From Acidovorax sp. (lineage in GTDB: Bacteria; Pseudomonadota; Gammaproteobacteria; Burkholderiales; Burkholderiaceae_C), in assembly GCA_011620245.1 (NCBI GenBank), contig WOZN01000230.1, positions 1 through 5,133 on the forward strand: a DNA stretch of 5,133 nt, in the 5' to 3' direction. Numbering within the stretch: position 1 is the stretch's first letter; every line of letters begins with the position of its first letter. Positions 1 to 4,959 of this stretch are shown here, one piece after another. The notes beneath the pieces are model-generated. The model was not told the DNA's origin, ran no database searches, and worked only from the letters and a program-made list of their open reading frames with translations. The position numbers and the translations under genes are program-made.

Positions 1-33
1 ACGCCCCACTCATCCATTGAGTGGGGCGTTTCT
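1..33 (+). terminator. Rho-independent terminator of an upstream gene outside the window
   Basis: Positions 1-12 and 18-29 form a perfect 12-bp inverted repeat (ACGCCCCACTCA against TGAGTGGGGCGT) with a 5-nt loop, followed by TTTCT. A GC-rich stem running into a T-rich tail is the classic intrinsic terminator pattern on the + strand. The gene it ends lies left of the window. The stem may be longer than visible because the window begins at its first base, and whether it also works on the - strand cannot be judged. Confidence 0.85.
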
Positions 34-35
34 GC

Positions 36-67
36 TTGTGCGCCCAGCAGGGGCGCACAACGTGCGC
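36..67 (+). other. Second strong hairpin with a competing alternative fold
   Basis: Positions 36-45 (TTGTGCGCCC) and 51-60 (GGGCGCACAA) are a perfect 10-bp inverted repeat with loop AGCAG. The 3' arm can pair instead with 62-67: GCGCAC at 53-58 against GTGCGC at 62-67, loop AAC. No T-tract follows, so it is not a standard terminator by itself. It may back up the terminator at 1-33 or protect a 3' end. A weaker 5-bp hairpin (84-97) follows. Confidence 0.6.
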
Positions 68-184
68 AGTGAGGTTGCCCACAAGCCCCACCGGGCTCGA
101 CTACTACATTGTATTTTTCAAGTCAAGTTCCATACGGAATGACGAAGGGCCGAAATTTACCATTGCTATGTGTGCCGTGTGTCT

Positions 185-212
185 TTGCGAACTCTATTTC
201 TGCGGGTAAATA
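185..212 (+). promoter_or_regulatory. Candidate sigma70 promoter for gph
   Basis: TTGCGA (185-190) and TAAATA (207-212) are separated by 16 bp, inside a stretch (about 100-280) that is visibly AT-rich compared with the flanking genes. Transcription would begin near 219, about 30 nt before the proposed GTG start of gph. The boxes match consensus only partly. Three copies of AACTCTATT (190, 234, 254) lie in and just downstream of this promoter and could be regulatory. Confidence 0.4.
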
Positions 213-250
213 ATAGGTCGGGCAGAATTTTCCAACTCTATTTCCATTTT

Positions 251-949
251 GTGAACTCTATTAATTTGGACCGCCCCACGCTCGACGCCGCCATCATCGA
301 CCTCGATGGCACGATGATTGACACCTTGGGCGATTTTGCCGAGGCTCTCAACCGCATGCTGCGCGATCTGGCGCTGCCGGCGATTGCCGCGCCAGCCATC
401 GCGCAGATGGTGGGCAAGGGCTCGGAGCATTTGCTGCGCTCGGTCCTCCACCATGTGCTCACGCAGGCGGATAAAACGCCTGCAGCAGTTGAAATAGAAG
501 CGCTCTACGCCCGTGCCTGGCCCAGCTACCAGCAGCACTACCTGTCCATCAATGGCGATTATGCGTATGTCTATCCCGGCGTGGTGGCGGGCCTGCAGGC
601 GCTGCGCGATGCTGGCCTGCGGCTGGCGTGCCTGACCAACAAGCCGACCTCGTTTGCTGTGCCACTGCTGCGCGCCAAGGGGCTGGACGGTTATTTTGAG
701 AAGGTTTTCGGGGGCGACAGTTTCGATCGAAAGAAGCCCGACCCGTTGCCCCTTCTGAAAACCTGTGAGGCGTTGCAGACCGACCCCGCCCGCACGCTGA
801 TGGTGGGCGATTCTTCCAACGACGCGCAGGCCGCCCGTGCCGCAGGTTGCCCCGTGGTGTTGGTCACCTACGGCTACAACCACGGCCTGCCGGTGCAGGC
901 AGTGGACGCCGACGGCTACGTGGAATCGTTGGCGTTGCTGCGGGTCTGA
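251..949 (+). CDS. gph: Phosphoglycolate phosphatase (HAD superfamily)
   Basis: This enzyme dephosphorylates 2-phosphoglycolate to glycolate in the cytoplasm, as salvage of a product of DNA repair and oxygenase side reactions. All HAD motifs are visible, numbering from GTG 251: motif I DLDGTMID with nucleophile Asp17 and acid/base Asp19; motif II Thr129 in LTNK; motif III Lys162 in KKPDP; motif IV GDSSND with Asp187 and Asp191. The helical cap lies at about residues 25-105. At 232 aa the length suits the family. The start is uncertain. GTG 251 is chosen because the HAD core begins about 12 residues later, but it has no clear Shine-Dalgarno. TTG 266 would give 227 aa, and GTG 170 or 179 would add a tail unlike the family. 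In many betaproteobacteria gph sits directly before trpE, as here. Family membership is secure; exact substrate is inferred from motifs and neighbourhood. Confidence 0.9.
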   Translation: MNSINLDRPTLDAAIIDLDGTMIDTLGDFAEALNRMLRDLALPAIAAPAIAQMVGKGSEHLLRSVLHHVLTQADKTPAAVEIEALYARAWPSYQQHYLSINGDYAYVYPGVVAGLQALRDAGLRLACLTNKPTSFAVPLLRAKGLDGYFEKVFGGDSFDRKKPDPLPLLKTCEALQTDPARTLMVGDSSNDAQAARAAGCPVVLVTYGYNHGLPVQAVDADGYVESLALLRV

Positions 950-1135
950 ACCTTCAGCTTGCCGCAGGCCTGTGGTGATGGGCGACTGCCCGCCGTTGCA
1001 GCGCAGCGCAATGGGGGCAGGGTGCATCAGGAGGCTGGGCGCTGTGCATCCGCGCCCAGGCAGGCTTGCCCGGCAAGGCGTCCTTGAGCTTGCAGTCTGC
1101 GTGCGGGCGCATGGCCCAGCCAGATGCCCATGCGC
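950..1135. other. Non-coding gap after gph with GC-rich hairpins
   Basis: I see no convincing gene here. The stretch contains several inverted repeats: an 8-bp stem at 1035-1042/1052-1059 (CTGGGCGC/GCGCCCAG), a 5-bp stem at 1065-1069/1073-1077 (CTTGC/GCAAG), and an 8-bp stem at 1107-1114/1128-1135 (GCGCATGG/CCATGCGC). None is followed by a T-tract, so no clear intrinsic terminator separates gph from the trp genes and read-through from gph is possible. The last hairpin directly abuts the 29-bp repeat starting at 1136. Confidence 0.5.
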
Positions 1136-1164
1136 ATTGAACCTAGAAACGGCGGTTGACCGCT
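1136..1164 (+). repeat. 29-bp repeat, copy 1 (upstream of trpL)
   Basis: The 29 bases starting ATTGAACCTAGAAACGG match positions 5037-5065 in the same orientation at 27 of 29 positions. The two differences are A/G at 1145 and G/A at 1154. The core contains the short dyad GCGG-TTGA-CCGC (1152-1163), imperfect in copy 2. Read in one frame, both copies encode LNLETAVDR and both differences are silent. In copy 1 the surrounding frame does not look like a gene, so this may be a gene remnant, a dispersed intergenic repeat, or a binding site upstream of the trp promoter. Confidence 0.75.
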
Positions 1165-1199
1165 GCGTGGGTGCGCTGCGCGGATCGGCGGGCTGGCAC

Positions 1200-1235
1200 C
1201 AAAATTGGCCGCAGACCTTTGCTACACTTTGACCA
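1200..1235 (+). promoter_or_regulatory. Extended -10 promoter of the trp operon
   Basis: TGCTACACT at 1220-1228 is an extended -10 element (TG-N-TACACT; TATAAT-like box at 1223-1228). The -35 position, 16-17 bp upstream, holds only the A-rich CAAAATT (about 1200-1206), a poor match that an extended -10 can tolerate. Seven nt beyond the -10 box is position 1235, the A of the trpL ATG, so the transcript would be leaderless or nearly so. No Shine-Dalgarno lies between the -10 box and that ATG, which fits. Confidence 0.6.
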
Positions 1236-1318
1236 TGTTCATACACCACGTGTTCATCACAGGTTGCAGCGACCGGGGAGCCTGGCCCTGGCGCGAGCCT
1301 GTCTTTTTGAACGCCTGA
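1235..1318 (+). CDS. trpL: trp operon leader peptide
   Basis: This 27-codon ORF (ATG 1235, TGA 1316-1318) starts MFIHHVF and contains GAWPWREP, with Trp codons at 1283-1285 and 1289-1291. Two tryptophans in 27 residues, just upstream of trpE and just downstream of a promoter, is the signature of an attenuator leader peptide. Its role would be to report charged tRNA-Trp by ribosome stalling, not to act as a protein. The codons are separated by one proline, unlike the adjacent pair in E. coli. There is no Shine-Dalgarno, and the predicted transcription start coincides with the ATG, suggesting leaderless translation. The ORF ends 103 nt before trpE. The peptide reading is direct; the attenuator role is inferred from position and composition. 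Confidence 0.8.
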   Translation: MFIHHVFITGCSDRGAWPWREPVFLNA

Positions 1319-1421
1319 AGGCACCTGGGAACCCCAGCGTGCACCCGTGGCCCCGCCGGGGCCTGTCGAATGAACAGCGGCGCTTTGCACAACGCGCTGC
1401 CTCAGTTGGGAGCTCTCCCCC
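1235..1421 (+). promoter_or_regulatory. trp leader region: putative ribosome-mediated attenuator
   Basis: Several mutually exclusive pairings can be drawn. Hairpin A, 1273-1278 with 1286-1291 (CCGGGG/CCCUGG), holds both Trp codons. Hairpin B, 1321-1329 with 1333-1342 (GCACCTGGG against CCCAG-C-GTGC, one bulge), begins 3 nt after the trpL stop, so a ribosome at the stop would block its 5' arm. Hairpin C is 1349-1354 with 1358-1363 (GGCCCC/GGGGCC). Alternatives: 1332-1339 with 1354-1361 (one mismatch) competes with B and C; 1286-1293 with 1354-1361 (8 bp, one G-U) competes with A and C. Hairpin D, 1375-1399 (CAGCG/CGCTG extended past a bulge), follows. None is followed by a real T-tract, so the output step, termination or translation, is not evident. 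Confidence 0.6.
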
Positions 1422-1431
1422 GTGATCACGG
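1408..1431 (+). promoter_or_regulatory. trpE ribosome binding site inside back-to-back hairpins
   Basis: GGGAG at 1408-1412 is the Shine-Dalgarno for the GTG start at 1422, with 9 nt spacing, and it decides the trpE start. The SD lies in GGGA-GCTC-TCCC (1408-1419), a 4-bp GC-rich stem. The GTG lies in the perfect 12-bp palindrome CCGTGATCACGG (1420-1431). Both elements could limit ribosome access. Each alone is small enough to be chance. Confidence 0.55.
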
Positions 1432-2921
1432 AACTTGAATTCAAATGCCTGGCCGGCGAAGGCTACAACCGCATTCCGCTCATGGCGCAAGCCTTTGCGG
1501 ACCTGGAAACACCGCTCTCGCTTTACCTGAAGCTCGCGCACAGCAAGGACGGCGGCAAGCACAGCTTTCTGCTCGAATCGGTGGTGGGCGGCGAGCGTTT
1601 TGGCCGCTACAGTTTCATCGGCCTGCCCGCCCGCACCCTGCTGCGCGCCAGCGGTTTTGGGGCCGACGCCAGAACCGAGGTCGTCACCGACGGCCAGGTG
1701 GTGGAAACCGTGCGGGGCAATCCGCTGGATTGCATCGAGGCCTATCAGAAACGCTTCAAGGTGGCCTTGCGCCCGGGGCTGCCGCGCTTTTGCGGTGGTC
1801 TGGCGGGCTACTTTGGCTATGACACGGTGCGCTACATCGAGAAAAAACTCGAAACCACCTGTCCGCCCGATACGCTGAAAACGCCCGACATCCTGTTGCT
1901 GCAGTGCGAGGAACTGGCCGTCATCGACAACCTTTCGGGCAAGCTGTACCTGATAGTCTATGCCGACCCGGCCCAGCCCGAGGCCTATGGCAGGGCCCAA
2001 AAGCGCCTGCGCGAGCTCAAGGACCAGCTCAAGTATTCGGTAAGCGCCCCCGTGGTCAAGGCCACGGAAAGCCACCCCGCGCAGCGCAGCTTTGCCAAGG
2101 CCGACTACCTGGCGGCCGTGGAACGCGCCAAGGAGTTGATCGCCGCCGGTGATTTCATGCAGGTGCAGGTGGGCCAGCGCATCCACAAGCGCTACACCGA
2201 AAGCCCCTTGAGCCTGTACCGTGCGCTGCGCTCGCTGAACCCTTCGCCGTACATGTATTTCTACAACTTCGGCGATTTCCACGTGGTGGGGGCCAGCCCC
2301 GAGATCCTGGTGCGCCAGGAGCAGACCGATGCGGGCACCAAGGTCACCATCCGGCCCCTGGCAGGTACACGCCCGCGCGGTGCCACACCCGAGAAGGACA
2401 AGGCCGCCGAGGTGGAGCTCATCAACGACCCCAAGGAGCGTGCCGAGCATGTGATGCTGATCGACCTGGCGCGCAACGACATCGGGCGCATCGCCCAGAC
2501 GGGTTCTGTCAAGGTGACCGAAGCCTTCGTGGTCGAGCGCTACAGCCATGTGATGCATATCGTGAGCAACGTCGAAGGCCTGCTGAACGAGGGCATGACC
2601 AGCATGGACGTGCTCAAGGCCACCTTCCCCGCAGGCACGCTCACGGGCGCCCCCAAGGTGCATGCCATGGAACTGATCGACCAGCTTGAACCCGTCAAGC
2701 GCGGGGTTTACGGTGGTGCCTGTGGGTATCTCAGTTACGCGGGCGACATGGACGTGGCCATTGCGATCCGCACCGGCATCATCAAGGATGGCATGCTGTA
2801 TGTGCAGGCGGCCGCTGGCGTGGTGGCCGACTCGGTGCCCGAGTTGGAGTGGAAGGAAACCGAACACAAGGCACGCGCCCTGCTGCGCGCCGCCGAACTT
2901 GTCGAGGAGGGGCTGGAATGA
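1422..2921 (+). CDS. trpE: Anthranilate synthase component I
   Basis: TrpE converts chorismate to anthranilate in the cytoplasm, using ammonia delivered by TrpG; it is the committed step of tryptophan synthesis. The protein is 499 aa, normal for TrpE. The N-terminal regulatory domain covers about 1-200 and contains LLES at 50-53, part of the tryptophan feedback-binding site, so allosteric inhibition is likely retained. The chorismate-binding domain covers about 225-490: DFMQVQVGQRI (244-254), GASPEILV (290-297), RPLAGTRPRG (311-320), AEHVMLIDLARND (341-353), TFPAGTLTGAPK (401-412), GVYGGACGY (428-436) and ETEHKA (479-484). Glu342 and Glu479 are the expected magnesium ligands. The start is GTG with an SD at 1408-1412, and residues 1-30 resemble the usual betaproteobacterial TrpE N terminus. 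It overlaps the chorismate mutase gene by ATGA, indicating translational coupling. No truncation or missing key residue is seen. Confidence 0.97.
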   Translation: MITELEFKCLAGEGYNRIPLMAQAFADLETPLSLYLKLAHSKDGGKHSFLLESVVGGERFGRYSFIGLPARTLLRASGFGADARTEVVTDGQVVETVRGNPLDCIEAYQKRFKVALRPGLPRFCGGLAGYFGYDTVRYIEKKLETTCPPDTLKTPDILLLQCEELAVIDNLSGKLYLIVYADPAQPEAYGRAQKRLRELKDQLKYSVSAPVVKATESHPAQRSFAKADYLAAVERAKELIAAGDFMQVQVGQRIHKRYTESPLSLYRALRSLNPSPYMYFYNFGDFHVVGASPEILVRQEQTDAGTKVTIRPLAGTRPRGATPEKDKAAEVELINDPKERAEHVMLIDLARNDIGRIAQTGSVKVTEAFVVERYSHVMHIVSNVEGLLNEGMTSMDVLKATFPAGTLTGAPKVHAMELIDQLEPVKRGVYGGACGYLSYAGDMDVAIAIRTGIIKDGMLYVQAAAGVVADSVPELEWKETEHKARALLRAAELVEEGLE

Positions 2922-3247
2922 ACCAGGCCATCAACAACGTGCAGCATTGCACGACCATGGACGATGTGCGCCGCCACATCGATGCGCTGGACGACATTCT
3001 GGTGCCGCTGCTGGTGACGCGCGGCGGCTACATGACACAGGCCGCACGCATCAAGCAGGATGCGTCGCAGGTGCGCGATGAAAAGCGCATCCAGGCCATC
3101 GTGGACCGCGTGCGTGCGCGCGCCCGGATCGAGGGCGGCGAGCCCGACCTGCTGGAGGCCATCTACCGCAGCATGATGGAAGCCTGCATCGCCCATGAAC
3201 ACCGCGAGTTCGCGCGCCTGCGCCCAACCGCAGCACAGCAAGGGTGA
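2918..3247 (+). CDS. Small AroQ-type chorismate mutase within the trp operon
   Basis: Family enzymes rearrange chorismate to prephenate, toward Phe and Tyr. This 109-aa, probably all-helical protein is close to the minimal AroQ fold, a dimer of three-helix chains, and has no signal peptide, so it should be cytoplasmic. Aligned by eye to the E. coli chorismate mutase domain, Arg18, Arg35, Lys46, Asp54 and Arg57 match Arg11, Arg28, Lys39, Asp48 and Arg51. Ile58 stands where E. coli has Glu52, and Glu94 where it has Gln88. The Arg-hydrophobic pair at 57-58 and the segment [10 protein letters not shown] (37-46) resemble PchB-like isochorismate pyruvate-lyases, but no isochorismate synthase is nearby. 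The ATG overlaps the trpE stop (ATGA, 2918-2921) with a strong SD, GGAGG, at 2906-2910. trpG starts 4 nt after its stop, so the three genes should be coupled. Fold assignment is firm; catalytic activity is likely but inferred. Confidence 0.88.
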   Translation: MNQAINNVQHCTTMDDVRRHIDALDDILVPLLVTRGGYMTQAARIKQDASQVRDEKRIQAIVDRVRARARIEGGEPDLLEAIYRSMMEACIAHEHREFARLRPTAAQQG

Positions 3248-3251
3248 GGCC

Positions 3252-3836
3252 ATGAAACTCCTCATGATCGACAACTACGACAGCTTTACCTACAACATCG
3301 TCCAGTATTTCGGTGAACTGGGCGCGCAGGTGGAAGTGTTCCGCAACGACGAAATCACCGTGGCCGACATCGACCGGCGCCTGGCCGCCGGGCAACTCGA
3401 CCGGCTGGTGATCTCGCCCGGCCCCTGCTCGCCGGCCCAGGCGGGCATCTCGGTGGCGGCGATCCAGCACTTTGCCGGCAAGCTGCCCATCCTTGGCGTG
3501 TGCCTGGGCCACCAGGCCATCGGCGTGGCCTTTGGCGGCACCATCGTGCGCGCCAAAGAAGTCATGCATGGCAAGACCAGCGTCATCACCACCACGCAAA
3601 AAGGCGTGTTCGCGGGGCTGCCCGAGCATTTCACGGTGAACCGCTACCACTCGCTGGCCATCGAGCGCGCCACCTGCCCCGAGGTGCTGGAAATCACCGC
3701 CTGGACCGAAGACGGCGAGATCATGGGCGTGCGCCACAAGACGCTGCCCATCGAAGGCGTGCAGTTTCACCCCGAAAGCATCCTCACCGAACATGGCCAC
3801 GCCATGCTGCGCAACTTCCTGGAACAGGCGGCTTGA
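3252..3836 (+). CDS. trpG: Anthranilate synthase component II (glutamine amidotransferase)
   Basis: TrpG hydrolyses glutamine and channels ammonia to TrpE. The 194-aa protein is a complete class I glutamine amidotransferase. DNYDSFTYN (7-15) and [11 protein letters not shown] (55-65) form the typical N-terminal and oxyanion regions. The nucleophile is Cys84 in GVCLGHQ (82-88). HGKTS (106-110) and NRYHSL (130-135) are typical TrpG/PabA motifs. The triad is completed by His173 and Glu175 in QFHPES (171-176). The ATG at 3252 is chosen because [12 protein letters not shown] is the usual family start, with AAGGG at 3240-3244 giving 7-nt spacing; an upstream in-frame ATG at 3195 lies inside the chorismate mutase gene. 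In some species TrpG is shared with aminodeoxychorismate synthase; whether that holds here cannot be told from the window. Confidence 0.96.
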   Translation: MKLLMIDNYDSFTYNIVQYFGELGAQVEVFRNDEITVADIDRRLAAGQLDRLVISPGPCSPAQAGISVAAIQHFAGKLPILGVCLGHQAIGVAFGGTIVRAKEVMHGKTSVITTTQKGVFAGLPEHFTVNRYHSLAIERATCPEVLEITAWTEDGEIMGVRHKTLPIEGVQFHPESILTEHGHAMLRNFLEQAA

Positions 3837-3904
3837 TTGCTATTGTTTGAATAGCTGCTACCGCTTGTCCTGTTTGGGCTTGCGGCCAATTTCACTTCAA
3901 ATGC
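3837..3904 (+). repeat. Degenerate Comamonadaceae-type dispersed intergenic repeat
   Basis: The trpG-trpD gap (3837-3921) begins, directly after the trpG stop, with a perfect 6-bp inverted repeat GCTATT-gtttg-AATAGC (3839-3855). GCTGCTACCGCTTG follows, then a weaker stem (3867-3870/3876-3879), GCGGCCAATTT and CTTCAAATG. The layout GCTATT..AATAGCTGCTA.CGCTTG..GGCCAATTT..TTCAAA resembles, from memory, a short repeat scattered between genes in Comamonadaceae genomes. I could not verify this by search. It is the only sizeable non-coding stretch between trpE and the trpD stop and may affect message stability or the TrpG:TrpD ratio. Confidence 0.5.
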
Positions 3905-3921
3905 ACTCCGGAAAGAACCCC

Positions 3922-4953
3922 ATGCCCATCACCCCCCAGGAAGCGCTGCAGCGCACCATCGAGCACCGCGAAATCTTTCACGACGAGATGCTGCACCTGA
4001 TGCGCATGATCATGCGCGGCGAACTCTCGCCCGTCATGACGGCAGCCATCGTGACCGGCCTGCGCGTGAAGAAGGAAACCATTGGCGAGATCACCGCCGC
4101 CGCGCAGGTGATGCGCGAGTTTTCCACCAAGGTGCATGTGCAGGATGCCACGCACATGGTCGATATCGTGGGCACGGGCGGTGACGGCGCCAACACCTTC
4201 AACATTTCCACCTGCGCCACCTTTGTGATCGCGGCGGCGGGCGGCAAGGTCAGCAAGCATGGCGGGCGCAGCGTCTCCAGCAAGAGCGGCAGCGCCGATG
4301 CCATGGAGGCCCTGGGCGTCCATATCAACCTGTCGCCCGAAGCCATTGCCCAGTGCATAGCTGAGGTGGGCATCGGCTTCATGTTCGCGCCCAGCCACCA
4401 CCCGGCCATGAAGAACGTGGCGCCTGTGCGCAAGGAACTGGGCGTGCGCACCATCTTCAACATCCTGGGGCCGCTGACCAACCCGGCGGGCGCCCCCAAC
4501 ATCCTCATGGGCGTGTTCCACGAAGACCTGGTGGGCATCCAGGTGCGGGCCCTGCAGCGCCTCGGTGCGCAGCATGCGCTGGTGATTCATGGGCGCGACG
4601 GCCTCGACGAAATCAGCCTGGGCGCTGCCACCCTGGTGGGCGAGCTCAAGGACGGCGCCATCCGCGAATACGAAGTGCACCCCGAAGACTTCGGCCTGGC
4701 CATGGCCAGCACCCGCCAGCTGCGCGTGGACAACCCCGAGCAGTCGCGCGCCATCATGCTCGACGTGCTGGACGGCAAGCCCGGCGCGGCCCGCGACGTG
4801 GTCTGCCTGAACGCTGGCGCCGCGCTTTATGCGGCCAACGTGGTGGACAGCATCGCTGCAGGCCTCTCGCGTGCGCAGCAGGCCATCGACAGCGGCGCCG
4901 CCAAAGCCAAGCTGGGCGAGCTGGTCACCCGCACCCACGCTCTCGCTGCCTGA
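3922..4953 (+). CDS. trpD: Anthranilate phosphoribosyltransferase
   Basis: TrpD transfers the phosphoribosyl group from PRPP to anthranilate, the second step of tryptophan synthesis, in the cytoplasm. The protein has 343 aa, the usual length for a stand-alone TrpD. A small helical N-terminal domain (about 1-70) precedes the type III phosphoribosyltransferase domain. Diagnostic motifs: VGTGGD (83-88) for PRPP; NIST (94-97); [15 protein letters not shown] (112-126); [13 protein letters not shown] (168-180), with Arg170 at the expected anthranilate-binding site; LGPLTNP (182-188); and Asp229-Glu230 as magnesium ligands. ATG 3922 is chosen because GGAAAG (3910-3915) gives 6-nt spacing and MPITPQEAL is the expected N terminus. 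ATG 3901 would add seven residues (MHSGKNP) without an equally good site. TrpD and TrpG are separate here, unlike the fused protein of E. coli. The ORF stays open for 48 codons beyond its TGA. Confidence 0.97.
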   Translation: MPITPQEALQRTIEHREIFHDEMLHLMRMIMRGELSPVMTAAIVTGLRVKKETIGEITAAAQVMREFSTKVHVQDATHMVDIVGTGGDGANTFNISTCATFVIAAAGGKVSKHGGRSVSSKSGSADAMEALGVHINLSPEAIAQCIAEVGIGFMFAPSHHPAMKNVAPVRKELGVRTIFNILGPLTNPAGAPNILMGVFHEDLVGIQVRALQRLGAQHALVIHGRDGLDEISLGAATLVGELKDGAIREYEVHPEDFGLAMASTRQLRVDNPEQSRAIMLDVLDGKPGAARDVVCLNAGAALYAANVVDSIAAGLSRAQQAIDSGAAKAKLGELVTRTHALAA

Positions 4954-4959
4954 CCCCAT

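Noticed and set aside
168..209. A 13-codon Cys-rich ORF (MCAVCLCELYFCG) before gph, which could suggest a cysteine leader peptide
   Set aside because: No Shine-Dalgarno, it begins before the candidate promoter's transcription start, and gph has no link to cysteine; the AT-rich sequence could give this by chance.
1156..1184. TTGACC inside the 29-bp repeat as a -35 box
   Set aside because: No acceptable -10 sequence 16-18 bp downstream in either copy.
837..1232. + strand frame running from inside gph through the gap and ending LNLETAVDRCVGALRG...
   Set aside because: Starts inside gph in another frame, Cys/Arg/Trp-rich, no ribosome binding site; only the nine residues from the 29-bp repeat are notable and they are reported as a repeat.
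1257..2867. Long - strand open frame opposite trpE
   Set aside because: Low-complexity His/Gly/Ala/Arg-rich translation typical of the mirror of a high-GC gene; trpE has all its motifs on the other strand.
2918..3247. Salicylate/siderophore function (PchB-type isochorismate pyruvate-lyase) for the small AroQ protein
   Set aside because: No isochorismate synthase or siderophore genes in view; the neighbours are all tryptophan synthesis, so chorismate mutase is the better call despite PchB-like residues.
3793..3921. Upstream in-frame extension of trpD overlapping trpG
   Set aside because: The added residues come from out-of-frame trpG and the repeat; ATG 3922 has a good Shine-Dalgarno and the expected TrpD N terminus.
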